Shown: piece by piece, positions 52,584-61,230 of the stretch | Layout of the letters: every line of letters starts with the position of its first letter | Position numbering within the stretch: the stretch's first letter is position 1 | Assembly (NCBI RefSeq): GCF_900129705.1 | Contig: NZ_FQWO01000006.1 | Location: 124,001-188,000, forward strand | Length of the DNA stretch: 64,000 nt | Source: Flavobacterium granuli | Lineage (GTDB): Bacteria > Bacteroidota > Bacteroidia > Flavobacteriales > Flavobacteriaceae | Direction of reading: 5' to 3' | Translations under genes and position numbers: made by a program | Notes under the pieces: model-generated | Database searches by the model: none | What the model was told of the DNA's origin: nothing | The model's input: only the letters and a program-made list of their open reading frames with translations

Positions 52584-53561
52584 ATGACAGGACTCGTATA
52601 CAAATCTACAGGAAGTTGGTACACAGTAAAATCAGAACAAGGTGATTTTATTGAATGCCGTATGAAAGGGAAGTTTAGGATTAAAGGAATAAAAAGCACC
52701 AATCCTATTGCAGTGGGAGATATTGTGGACTATGAACTGGAATCCTCTTCAGATACAGTGACTGGGACCATTCATAACATTCACGAAAGAAAGAATTATA
52801 TTGTTCGAAAATCGGTGAATTTATCCCATCAGATGCACATTATTGCCTCTAATATTGATCGGGTATTTTTGTTGGTAACGATAAATAATCCACCAACAAC
52901 ATTCAATTTTATTGACCGTTTTTTGGTTACTGCCGAAGCTTATGGAATCGAAACGATTTTGGTTTTTAATAAAATCGATACTTTGGATGAAGTTACCCTA
53001 GACGAGCAATTGTATATGCAGCATGTATATCAGGAAATAGGTTATAAATGCTTGCGCGTTTCTTCAACTCAGGGAAAAGGAATTGAGGAGTTGAAAGAAA
53101 TGATGATAGGTAAAGTGAGTATGTTTTCCGGGCATTCCGGCGTTGGAAAATCGACTTTGGTGAATGCTCTGGAACCTTCTTTGCACCTTAAAACAAAAGT
53201 AATTTCTGAAGCTAGCAAACAAGGACAGCATACCACGACTTTTGCCGAGATGTATGATTTGTCTTTTGATGCCAAAATCATCGATACTCCGGGAATCAAA
53301 GGTTTTGGAATCGTAGATATGGAAAAAGAAGAAGTCAGCGGTTATTTTCCTGAATTTTTCAAATTGAAAGACCAATGTAAATTCAATAATTGCCTGCATA
53401 AAGAAGAGCCGCATTGCGCAGTCAAAAAAGCTTTAGAGAAAGACGAAATCGCTTGGTCCCGTTATAATAGTTATCTTAAAATACTAGAAGGCGAGGATGA
53501 GAATTACCGTACTGATATTCACAATGAAGATCGCGCTGCCAGCGATGAATCCAGAAAATAA
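52584..53561 (+). CDS. rsgA: Ribosome small subunit-dependent GTPase A
   Basis: 325 aa circularly permuted GTPase that checks late 30S assembly. OB-fold (about 1-75), G4 VFNKIDTLD (about 132-140), G1 FSGHSGVGKSTLVNAL, G3 DTPGIKGFG, and a zinc site CKFNNCLHKEEPHC near the C-terminus. The N-terminal MTGLVYKSTGSWYTV is the family start, so the leaderless inference concerns the true start. Confidence 0.96.
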   Translation: MTGLVYKSTGSWYTVKSEQGDFIECRMKGKFRIKGIKSTNPIAVGDIVDYELESSSDTVTGTIHNIHERKNYIVRKSVNLSHQMHIIASNIDRVFLLVTINNPPTTFNFIDRFLVTAEAYGIETILVFNKIDTLDEVTLDEQLYMQHVYQEIGYKCLRVSSTQGKGIEELKEMMIGKVSMFSGHSGVGKSTLVNALEPSLHLKTKVISEASKQGQHTTTFAEMYDLSFDAKIIDTPGIKGFGIVDMEKEEVSGYFPEFFKLKDQCKFNNCLHKEEPHCAVKKALEKDEIAWSRYNSYLKILEGEDENYRTDIHNEDRAASDESRK

Positions 53562-53564
53562 TAG

Positions 53565-53622
53565 TCCAAAGTCTTAAAGTAAAATGAAAAAAGACTTTAG
53601 GCTTTAGAATCTTAAGACTTAG
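53565..53622. repeat. AGTC/GACTT palindromic intergenic repeat
   Basis: AGTCCAAAGTCTTAAAGT on the left and AAAGACTTTAGG, TCTTAAGACTTAG on the right make an imperfect palindrome between rsgA and dtd, related to the one before metF. Confidence 0.5.
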
Positions 53623-53625
53623 ATC

Positions 53626-54078
53626 ATGAAAATTGTTATTCAAAGAGTTTCCTCGGCTTCCGTAACGATCGAGAATAAAGTAGTAGCCGATATACAAAAA
53701 GGACTATTGATTTTACTTGGTATCGAAGATGCCGATGCCCAAGAAGATATCAATTGGCTTTGCCAAAAAGTAGCCAATCTTCGCATTTTTGGTGATGAAA
53801 ATGATGTAATGAATTTATCAATCAAAGATTGCGATGGAGATATTATTGTCGTGAGCCAATTTACGCTTCATGCCAGCACTAAGAAAGGAAATCGTCCATC
53901 TTATATTAAAGCAGCAAAACCAGAAGTGGCTATTCCATTATATGAAAGTTTTGTAAAACATCTCGAAAAAGAATTTGGTAAAAAAGTGCAGACCGGAGTT
54001 TTTGGTGCCGATATGAAAGTGTCACTTTTGAATGATGGCCCAGTAACAATTGTAATTGATTCTAAAAACAAAGGATAA
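53626..54078 (+). CDS. dtd: D-aminoacyl-tRNA deacylase
   Basis: 150 aa. It removes D-amino acids mischarged on tRNA. Motifs SQFTLHAST (motif 1) and DGPVTIVID (motif 2, the cis Gly-Pro). MKIVIQRVSSASVTI is the family start. Stand-alone, follows rsgA and a dispersed repeat. Confidence 0.96.
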   Translation: MKIVIQRVSSASVTIENKVVADIQKGLLILLGIEDADAQEDINWLCQKVANLRIFGDENDVMNLSIKDCDGDIIVVSQFTLHASTKKGNRPSYIKAAKPEVAIPLYESFVKHLEKEFGKKVQTGVFGADMKVSLLNDGPVTIVIDSKNKG

Positions 54079-54261
54079 ATATATCTTATATTAAAAGGCT
54101 GTTTTTTTTAGTGTTTTTTATTTATTAAGTGTTATTTTCTTGATTGTCAGTTATTTGTTGTTTTTGATAAAATTCTAGTGTTTTTAAATTGTGTTTTATT
54201 TTTTACTTTTGAGGTAATTGAAGTAAAGATCCCAAATCTATTAATTTAATAACCTAAAATT

Positions 54262-56676
54262 TTGGCAAAAATCAAACACGCGAGTGCTTATGATGTAATT
54301 GATCATGTGGCTACAACTGCGAAAAAAAAGAAAGTAATGCATCTTTCTTCTCAGGAAGAAGAATTTAATGGCGAGTTTTTAAAAATAAATAATGAAGAGT
54401 TAATCAATTTTGGTACTTGTGGTTATTTAGGATTAGAAAAGCATCCGCATATTTTAGAGAAGAGTCGTAATTTATTAGATCGATATGGCTCTCATTTCTC
54501 TATTTCAAGAACATACGTAAAAGCATCCTATCAAGATGAATTAGAAAATTTGATCAGTAAAATTTTTGACAATCATCCTGTCATAACATTTACTTCTACC
54601 TCGGTTGCCCATCAATCGGTAATAGGGACTATTATACAACCCAGTGATTTAATTATTCTAGACCAACAAGTACATTATAGTGTACAATATCCATGTCAAT
54701 TTGCAAAATTGCAGGGTACAATGGTCAAAATGATTCGTCATAACAACATGGAAATGTTGGAAGAATTTATCAAAAGAGGTTATAACCAATACGACAAGAT
54801 TTGGTATATGGCCGATGGAGTGTATTCTATGTACGGTGATTTGCCTCATAAAACGGAGCTTCTTTATTTGCTGGAAAAATATCCAAAACTTCATTTGTAT
54901 TTTGACGATGCACATGGTGTGGGATGGACAGGTAAAAATGGTTGTGGAAGTGTATTTGAACACTTCAAGCATAGCGAAAGGGTGATTTTAATGAGTACGT
55001 TGGCCAAAGGTTTTGGATGTATCGGAGGAATTGCCGTTTTCAATGATGCCGAAATGCACCGAAAAGTTAATATTTATGGAGGGATTCTTGCCTATACACA
55101 TCCTTTGTCTCCATCTAATGTTGGTGCAGCCATTGGCGCGGCAGAACTTTTACTCTCAGATAAGATTCATGTCTATCAAAAGGAATTGAAGGATTCGATG
55201 GAGTATTTGAATCTGAAATTAGAAGAGCTTAATTTGACCAACACCTCTTCAAACGAAACTCCCATTTATTTTATAGGGACGGGTTCTGTGAAGGTAGCTC
55301 AAAATTTGGTTCAGCGTGTTTTGGCTGATGGATTGTATGTGAATACGGCGACATTCCCAGTTGTGCCAAATGATAAAACAGGATTGCGATTTACGCTCAC
55401 AAGACACAATACAAAGGCTCATATTGACCAATTAGTAAATTCGATAGGTAGAAATTTTCATATTGCAGTTGATGAAGAAAATGAAGATTTAGAAAAAATC
55501 TATAAGACATTTAATGTTCCTTTTAAAGGGAAAAACACTGTAAAAACAGTTGGGTCAGAGAATATTTTTGTAGAAGTCTATAATAGTATTAATGAAATAG
55601 ACGTTACAATATGGGATAATCTGTTTAAGGATAATGGGAGTTATTCTCATAACGGCTTGCAATGCATCGAAGAGATTTTCTCAAATAATGAAAAAATAGA
55701 AGAAAATTGGGGATTCCATTATGTGATTATTAAAGATGAGAATGATGAAGTGATATTGGCGACATTTTTCACAAGTGCACTTTATAAAGACGACATGTTG
55801 TCGCTGGAAAATATTTCTAAGCAAATTGAAAAACAAAGAGAGCAGGATCCTTATTATTTATGTTCAAAAACATTGGCCATGGGTTCGTTGTTCACGGAAG
55901 GGAAACATTTGTTTGTCAATGAAAAACATCCTTTGGTGAATGAAGCTTTGAGTGGATTTTTCATTGAGGTCGAAAAATTAAAAAAAGCTACTGATTCAAC
56001 TGTGGTACTTTTAAGAGATTTTCAGTCCGATTTTAAATATATGGAATGTTTTGAAAACGAGGGCTTTGTTAAAATAAATATGCCAAACGTAAATATAATT
56101 CCGATTCAAAGCTGGAAAACAAACGAAGAATTTCTCGGTCAGATTCCGTCAAAAAACAATAAAAGAAATATTGAAAGATATGTTTTAAAATATGAAGATC
56201 AATTCGACATTACGTTTAAAAATACAATAACAAGTCAAGAAGCGGAACATTATTATAATTTATTTCAAAACGTTAAAAAAGACAATCATGCCGTTAATTA
56301 TTTTAAATATCCGACCAAGATTACCCAAATTCTGTCTAAATATGAGGATTGGGAATTTATGGACATTAAATTAAAAGGAGGTAATGAGACCATCTGCTGC
56401 GCTTGGTCATTCAGGGGAGACAAGCATTATTCCCCATTGATTATGGGATTGAATTATGAATATGTTGAGTCAATGAATCTTTATAAACAAGCCATTTTTC
56501 AATTGGTAAAAAGAGCCAATTATTTAAATAAAGAAAAAGTGTTTTTAGGATATTCTGCTGATTATGAAAAGCAAAAATATGGAGCAAACACCATTTCTTT
56601 ATATGCCTTTATTAAATTAGATGATACTTTTAATATGGAATTAATAGAGTCAATGGCGAATATAAAAAAAGGATAA
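54262..56676 (+). CDS. Alpha-oxoamine synthase-like PLP enzyme fused to GNAT-type acyltransferase
   Basis: 804 aa. Residues about 40-405 are an alpha-oxoamine synthase (KBL/BioF/SPT/CqsA): NFGTCGYLGLEKHP, DDAHGVGWTGKNGCG (Asp215, His218) and PLP lysine Lys249 in STLAKGFGCIGG. Residues about 430-800 are a GNAT/FemAB-like N-acyltransferase, with LGYSADYEKQKYGA near the end. Its start is TTG (54262); an in-frame TAA lies at 54250 and the next Met is residue 26. Starter and acyl substrates are unknown. Followed within 4 bases by a DUF7793 gene and then a hybrid kinase: likely one operon. Could instead make a lipid (sphinganine-like) or an amino-ketone signal. Confidence 0.86.
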   Translation: MAKIKHASAYDVIDHVATTAKKKKVMHLSSQEEEFNGEFLKINNEELINFGTCGYLGLEKHPHILEKSRNLLDRYGSHFSISRTYVKASYQDELENLISKIFDNHPVITFTSTSVAHQSVIGTIIQPSDLIILDQQVHYSVQYPCQFAKLQGTMVKMIRHNNMEMLEEFIKRGYNQYDKIWYMADGVYSMYGDLPHKTELLYLLEKYPKLHLYFDDAHGVGWTGKNGCGSVFEHFKHSERVILMSTLAKGFGCIGGIAVFNDAEMHRKVNIYGGILAYTHPLSPSNVGAAIGAAELLLSDKIHVYQKELKDSMEYLNLKLEELNLTNTSSNETPIYFIGTGSVKVAQNLVQRVLADGLYVNTATFPVVPNDKTGLRFTLTRHNTKAHIDQLVNSIGRNFHIAVDEENEDLEKIYKTFNVPFKGKNTVKTVGSENIFVEVYNSINEIDVTIWDNLFKDNGSYSHNGLQCIEEIFSNNEKIEENWGFHYVIIKDENDEVILATFFTSALYKDDMLSLENISKQIEKQREQDPYYLCSKTLAMGSLFTEGKHLFVNEKHPLVNEALSGFFIEVEKLKKATDSTVVLLRDFQSDFKYMECFENEGFVKINMPNVNIIPIQSWKTNEEFLGQIPSKNNKRNIERYVLKYEDQFDITFKNTITSQEAEHYYNLFQNVKKDNHAVNYFKYPTKITQILSKYEDWEFMDIKLKGGNETICCAWSFRGDKHYSPLIMGLNYEYVESMNLYKQAIFQLVKRANYLNKEKVFLGYSADYEKQKYGANTISLYAFIKLDDTFNMELIESMANIKKG

Positions 56677-56679
56677 TAG

Positions 56680-57069
56680 ATGACAGAATTAGAGAATGAA
56701 TTTATCCGTTTTTGGATTGACGATGGGATTTTGTACAGTGAATTTAAATGTGAAGTGCATTTTGATTTGGATAAAATAAAACAATTAATAGAAATGAGAC
56801 ATGCGATTTCGAATAATGTCAATCAATATTGGTGTTATGATGTTAAAGAAGGAACTGGTTTTCCAAAAGAATGCAGAGATTATGCGGATGTTTATGGTCA
56901 AGATTTCTTATTTGCATGTGCATTAGTTATCAATTCACATATTCAAAAATTTTTATTTAATACATTTTTAAAATTAAAAAAATCAAAAATTCCGTTTCAG
57001 ACATTCACAAACAAAGAAAAAGCAATAGAATGGCTCATGGAAATAAAAGCAAAAAATGAACAAGCTTGA
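56680..57069 (+). CDS. DUF7793 (STAS/SpoIIAA-like) small protein
   Basis: 129 aa. FWIDDGILYSEFKCEVHFDLDKIKQLIEMR, then a central CALVINSHIQKFLFNTFLKL and ending FTNKEKAIEWLMEI, the layout of the DUF7793 family of Flavobacteriia, which has a SpoIIAA-like fold and often sits beside sensor kinases. No catalytic motif. 4 bases after the oxoamine synthase. Function unknown; partner-binding role with the hybrid kinase is possible. Confidence 0.78.
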   Translation: MTELENEFIRFWIDDGILYSEFKCEVHFDLDKIKQLIEMRHAISNNVNQYWCYDVKEGTGFPKECRDYADVYGQDFLFACALVINSHIQKFLFNTFLKLKKSKIPFQTFTNKEKAIEWLMEIKAKNEQA

Positions 57070-57123
57070 TTTTTGTGCTTTTTTTAAAAGGATATAAATT
57101 GATAAGATTAAAAGAATAATTAA

Positions 57124-58638
57124 ATGACTAAACTAGAGGAAGTATTAGTTTTGGTTCGTTCAATCAATGAAGATGAGTTTCAGGAACAACTTACAAATGG
57201 AAATAGTTTGGACGATGTTTATAAAGAATTACTTTTTTTGGCTGAAAAAATTGAATCTAAAAAGAAAAGAACCAACATTATAATTGAGCATATATCAAAT
57301 TGTTATGCGGGAGATTTTTTTAATTATTTGCCAATTTCGGATGCCCAGGATGAATTAGATGTTTTCTGTATGGGATTCAATACCTATATTGAAGAATTAA
57401 AAGCAGTTATGGTTTCTAAAAATTTATTGGAAACTATTAATAAAAAATTAGTCGAAGAAAAGGAACGTTCGGAACAATTAGCGATGGCAAGAGATGAATT
57501 CTTGTCAAGTATGAGTCATGAAATCCGTACACCACTTAATGGTATATTGGGTTTTACGGATTTATTGCTAGGAAATTCTTCTTTAGATGCCGAGAGTAAA
57601 AAACAATTGGACTATATAAAGATATCGGGTGATATTTTACTGGTAATTATCAACGATATTTTGGATTTGGCAAAAATTGAGTCGGGACAAATTACACTCT
57701 ATGAAAAACCCTTCGATTTATCAAAACTCACCCAGCTTATTTACGACACTTTTGCTAGCAAGATAGAAGGAAAAGAAATTGATTTTAAAATTTCAATCGA
57801 TAAAAAAGTCCCGGCAATACTTAATGGCGATTCCATTCGAGTCTCTCAAATATTATTTAATTTAATTAGTAATGCCGTTAAATTTACTCCTGTAAAAGGA
57901 AAAATTAGACTGAAAATTAAGTTTAATGGAGAAGAGGCAGGCTTCCAGCACATAAAAGTGACAGTAAAAGACTCTGGAATAGGAATCCCTTCGGATAAGA
58001 TAGAAGCTATTTTTGAACCATTCATTCAAGTAAGCAATGATACGGCCAGAAAATATGATGGAACAGGATTGGGACTGACGATTATCAAAAAAATTATCAG
58101 TATCATGGATGGTGATATTCAGGTGAAAAGTAAGCTGAATGTGGGTACTAAATTTATAGTAAACTTACCTTTTGTTAAAGGAATTCCTAATGGAGAGAAT
58201 ATAAAATCAATTAAAAATAATAGTAAGTCAGTTCACGCTATTGATACTGGTGAAAGAATAAAAGTTCTTTTAGCCGAAGATAATCGTATAAATCAAATTT
58301 TAGTACAAAAAGTGCTTTCAAAATTTAATTTTGAATGTGTTACCGTAGGCAATGGGAGCTTAGCTGTTGAGGCAGTTATTAATGGAGATTTTGATGTTAT
58401 TTTGATGGATATAATGATGCCAATAATGAATGGTTATGAAGCCACTTCGATTATTCGTAACTTGGAAGATCAGACAAAAAAAAACATTCCCATTATTGCA
58501 TTAAGTGCAGTAGTGACTGGATCAGTTGTAGAAGCTTGTTCTTCTACAGGAATAGATAGGTATTTATCCAAACCTTTCAAATCAGAAGAATTGTATAACG
58601 TTATAATTGAATTGGTCCATAAAGGAGATGATCTTTAA
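57124..58638 (+). CDS. Soluble hybrid histidine kinase-response regulator
   Basis: 504 aa, no membrane segment. Unknown N-terminal sensor of about 100 residues (YAGDFFNYLPISDAQDELDV), a coiled coil, HisKA with His132 in SMSHEIRTPLNGILG, HATPase_c (NLISNAVKFTP, DSGIGIPSDKIEAIFEPF, GTGLGLTI) and a receiver with VLLAEDNRINQ, Asp429 in LMDIMMP, and the KPF lysine. The absence of a membrane domain means the signal is likely intracellular or received by a partner. Position after DUF7793 and the oxoamine synthase suggests a common pathway. Confidence 0.92.
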   Translation: MTKLEEVLVLVRSINEDEFQEQLTNGNSLDDVYKELLFLAEKIESKKKRTNIIIEHISNCYAGDFFNYLPISDAQDELDVFCMGFNTYIEELKAVMVSKNLLETINKKLVEEKERSEQLAMARDEFLSSMSHEIRTPLNGILGFTDLLLGNSSLDAESKKQLDYIKISGDILLVIINDILDLAKIESGQITLYEKPFDLSKLTQLIYDTFASKIEGKEIDFKISIDKKVPAILNGDSIRVSQILFNLISNAVKFTPVKGKIRLKIKFNGEEAGFQHIKVTVKDSGIGIPSDKIEAIFEPFIQVSNDTARKYDGTGLGLTIIKKIISIMDGDIQVKSKLNVGTKFIVNLPFVKGIPNGENIKSIKNNSKSVHAIDTGERIKVLLAEDNRINQILVQKVLSKFNFECVTVGNGSLAVEAVINGDFDVILMDIMMPIMNGYEATSIIRNLEDQTKKNIPIIALSAVVTGSVVEACSSTGIDRYLSKPFKSEELYNVIIELVHKGDDL

Positions 58639-58793
58639 TGTTTTATTTCAAAGTTTTTTATTGATTTGGAAATGACCATTTACAGCTAGAATAATTGCCC
58701 AAATGTAGAAGTTGAATTTTTGAAAAGATTTAAAAGGAATCTTTCTGTTACCTTTGTATTTCTAATTGCCATTTTTATCTCAATATCTGTGAA

Positions 58794-59336
58794 ATGACTT
58801 TGAAACAAAATTTTCAAAATATAAATTCGACTTACAAAAGAGAAATGATATTGGATGGTATTGTTAATTTGGAGGATTTAATGAACTCGATTGTTATTGA
58901 TGCTAAAGAAGGTAAAAGCAGAGTCACTGCAAGAGAATCTAATTTAGGCTTAGAAATAGTAAAACAAATCGAGAACAGATTTGACCTGACTTTTGTTCCT
59001 GAAAAAGAAAATGGCAATCTGTGTTTTGTTAATAATAATGATGAGCTTCGGGATGAGTTTGTGCAAAGTTTTTCTCCTATTGACGTTTTGGATTACCTTT
59101 ATGCCGTTTTGCATTCGACAAAAAGTAAAAATGTACACCAAGCTTTCTTGGAAATGGATTTTTCGAAAATTTCATATCCAAAGACAATTTCAGGATTTAG
59201 ATCCTTGACGGTTTTAGGTCGCAAGTTGCGCCAGATTCATTTGCTCGAAAGCTCAAAAGTTAACTTGGCAGAAACGGTCCGATTAACGAAAGCCATTGAC
59301 GCTGTAGATATAATTGATTGTGAAACAAAATTATAA
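58794..59336 (+). CDS. Orphan C-terminal domain of a type ISP restriction-modification enzyme
   Basis: 180 aa. SPIDVLDYLYAVLHSTKSKNVHQAFLEMDFSKISYP followed by FRSLTVLGRKLRQIHLLES is the C-terminal target-recognition signature of type ISP/LlaGI-like restriction enzymes (normally NPxxILDYIYAVLHSPxYRxxYxEFLKxDFPRIPYP). The nuclease, helicase and methylase parts are absent, and no other restriction gene is near. It has an intact ATG frame, so it is either a surviving remnant or a domesticated DNA-binding protein. I favour remnant, with moderate certainty. Confidence 0.7.
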   Translation: MTLKQNFQNINSTYKREMILDGIVNLEDLMNSIVIDAKEGKSRVTARESNLGLEIVKQIENRFDLTFVPEKENGNLCFVNNNDELRDEFVQSFSPIDVLDYLYAVLHSTKSKNVHQAFLEMDFSKISYPKTISGFRSLTVLGRKLRQIHLLESSKVNLAETVRLTKAIDAVDIIDCETKL

Positions 59337-59345
59337 AAAATAATA

Positions 59346-59374
59346 ATTGAGGAATGCTTCGTTCCTCGCAATGA
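59346..59374. repeat. GAGGAA-TGCTTCG-TTCCTC REP-like hairpin
   Basis: ATTGAGGAATGCTTCG followed by TTCCTCGCAATGA; the stem GAGGAA/TTCCTC is framed by ATTG/CAAT. It resembles the GATTGCTTCGTTCCTCGCAATGAC element common in Flavobacterium. Confidence 0.6.
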
Positions 59375-59381
59375 TAGACCA

Positions 59382-59708
59382 ATGAACCTGAAAAATTCCC
59401 AACTGGAAGTAGATAACTGGATAAAAGAACACGGGGTTCGTTATTTTAACGAACTGACCAATATGGCGCAACTGACTGAGGAAGTTGGTGAAGTAGCCCG
59501 TATCATCGCACGACGTTACGGGGAACAATCTGAGAAAGAAAGCGATAAAAATAAAGACCTTGGCGAAGAATTAGCCGATGTGGTTTTTGTGGTTTTGTGT
59601 TTGGCAAATCAAACGGGGATCGATTTGCAAGCTGCTTTCGATAAAAAGATGGATTTAAAATCAGTTAGAGATAAGGATCGTCACAAAAACAACGATAAAC
59701 TGAAATAA
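59382..59708 (+). CDS. MazG-like nucleotide pyrophosphohydrolase
   Basis: 108 aa all-alpha NTP-PPase. EEVGEVARIIARRYGE (first helix, metal-binding acidic residues) and KDLGEELADVVFVVLCLANQTG (second acidic helix). This group hydrolyses non-canonical NTPs or dNTPs. Just ahead of aroA with the same direction; the gap has the AATTATGAATTATAAAT repeat. Confidence 0.93.
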   Translation: MNLKNSQLEVDNWIKEHGVRYFNELTNMAQLTEEVGEVARIIARRYGEQSEKESDKNKDLGEELADVVFVVLCLANQTGIDLQAAFDKKMDLKSVRDKDRHKNNDKLK

Positions 59709-59718
59709 TTTGTGGATT

Positions 59719-59800
59719 TTAAATTATGAATTATAAATATGGAGTGGTAAATTGCGGGCTTGAATTATGCGGACCATAATTCATAATTCATCACTCATAA
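59719..59800. repeat. AT-rich palindromic repeat before aroA
   Basis: TTAAATTATGAATTATAAATATGG on the left and CCATAATTCATAATTCATCAC on the right form a long imperfect inverted repeat. The same unit AATTATGAATTATAAAT occurs at 11518-11582, 13649-13663, 20751-20766 and 32541-32564. Confidence 0.65.
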
Positions 59801-59807
59801 CTACAAC

Positions 59808-61037
59808 ATGAATTTACTGTTACAAACTACCCATTCTAATTTAAAAGCTGAAATTGCCGTTACCGGCTCAAAAAGCGAAACCAACCGATTATTATTATTA
59901 CAAGCTTTGTTCCCAAATGTTAGCTTAGCCAATACCTCCAACTCTGATGACAGTGAGGTAATGCAAAAAGCGTTAAAAGGAAATGAAGAAATAATTGATA
60001 TTCATCATGCGGGAACCGCAATGCGTTTTCTTACCGCTTATTTTGCTGTACAGGAAGGGCGCGAGGTGGTATTAACCGGTTCTGCCAGAATGCACGAACG
60101 TCCCGTGAAAATTTTAGTGGAAGCTTTAGAACAGTTGGGAGCTAAAATTTCTTATGAAAAAGAAGTAGGCTATCCGCCAATTCGTATCAGAGGGCAAAAA
60201 ATCACCGCTTCCAAAGTAACACTAGCAGCTAATGTTAGTAGCCAATATATTTCGGCCCTGCTGTTGATTGCTCCAAAACTTGAAAACGGTTTAGAATTAG
60301 TATTAGAAGGCGAAATTACTTCTGTTCCTTATATCAAAATGACATTAGCTCTGCTGAATGATTTAGATGTTAAAACCAGTTTTGAAGGAAATATTATTAA
60401 AGTGTTTCCAAAGCAAGAAGTGGAAACTAAGGAAATGACGGTAGAATCCGATTGGAGCTCAGCTTCCTATTTCTTCAGTTTGGCTGCTTTGTCGAGTCAG
60501 TCTTCGATTTCATTGACTAGTTATAAAGAAACAAGTTTGCAGGGTGATTCTGCTTTGGTTGACATTTATAAAAAAATGGGAGTGGAAACACAATTCGAAG
60601 GAAATAAAATTACTTTGACTAAACAAAAGGATTTTAAGTTTGAAACGATAAACTTAGAATTAAATAACACGCCGGATATTGCTCAAACCATTGTTGTGAC
60701 TTGTCTTGGACTCGGAATTGGCTGTCATTTAACGGGTTTACATACTTTAAAAATCAAAGAAACTGACAGACTTGAAGCGCTGAGAATTGAGTTGACAAAA
60801 TTGGGAGCCAATATAACGGTTACCAATGATAGTTTGACCCTGATTGCGTCAAACAATATCAATCATAATGTAAAAATAGCGACCTATAATGACCATAGAA
60901 TGGCAATGGCATTTGCTCCTTTGGCATTAAAAGTGCCTATAATCATCGAAAATGCCGAAGTAGTTTCGAAATCTTATCCTGATTTTTGGGAAGATATGAA
61001 GAAATTAGGATTTATAATTTCAGAAACAGAGGTGTAA
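59808..61037 (+). CDS. aroA: 3-phosphoshikimate 1-carboxyvinyltransferase (EPSP synthase)
   Basis: 409 aa. It joins shikimate 3-phosphate and PEP in the pathway that feeds the aromatic operon 10 kb upstream. KSETNRLLLLQAL (substrate lysine and PEP), HHAGTAMRFLTAYFA, LTGSARMHERPV, NNTPDIAQTIVVTCLGL and KETDRLEALRIEL, YNDHRMAMAFAPLAL. Shorter than E. coli AroA (427). Not linked to the attenuated operon. Confidence 0.96.
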   Translation: MNLLLQTTHSNLKAEIAVTGSKSETNRLLLLQALFPNVSLANTSNSDDSEVMQKALKGNEEIIDIHHAGTAMRFLTAYFAVQEGREVVLTGSARMHERPVKILVEALEQLGAKISYEKEVGYPPIRIRGQKITASKVTLAANVSSQYISALLLIAPKLENGLELVLEGEITSVPYIKMTLALLNDLDVKTSFEGNIIKVFPKQEVETKEMTVESDWSSASYFFSLAALSSQSSISLTSYKETSLQGDSALVDIYKKMGVETQFEGNKITLTKQKDFKFETINLELNNTPDIAQTIVVTCLGLGIGCHLTGLHTLKIKETDRLEALRIELTKLGANITVTNDSLTLIASNNINHNVKIATYNDHRMAMAFAPLALKVPIIIENAEVVSKSYPDFWEDMKKLGFIISETEV

Positions 61038-61114
61038 ATCTCAATGTTTGCGGGGCTAAATAGCTGAAAATGTGGTGCTTTTTGACTTGGTGTTTAAATT
61101 AAACATCAAAACAC

Positions 61115-61146
61115 TTGACAACGCCTATCTCACAGTCGTATATTTG
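61115..61146 (+). promoter_or_regulatory. Predicted promoter of queA
   Basis: TTG (61115-61117), 21 nt, TATATTTG (61139-61146), exact TAnnTTTG. Just before it, GGGGCTAAATAGCTG (61055-61069) joins the two ends (GGGCTAAA and the complement of GGAGCTATTT) of the intergenic repeat. Confidence 0.65.
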
Positions 61147-61230
61147 CACCAGCTTAGTTATTTGATTTTCAATTAACTTTTTGTCGGCCTAAGCACGGTC
61201 GAAGGCTTAACTTTTAATAAAAATAAATAA

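Noticed and set aside
53620..53640. dtd start within the preceding repeat
   Set aside because: ATG at 53626 matches the family start MKIVIQRV and lies after the palindrome, so the repeat does not disturb the gene.
54079..54261. Terminator after dtd
   Set aside because: T-rich stretches exist but no convincing stem; left unannotated.
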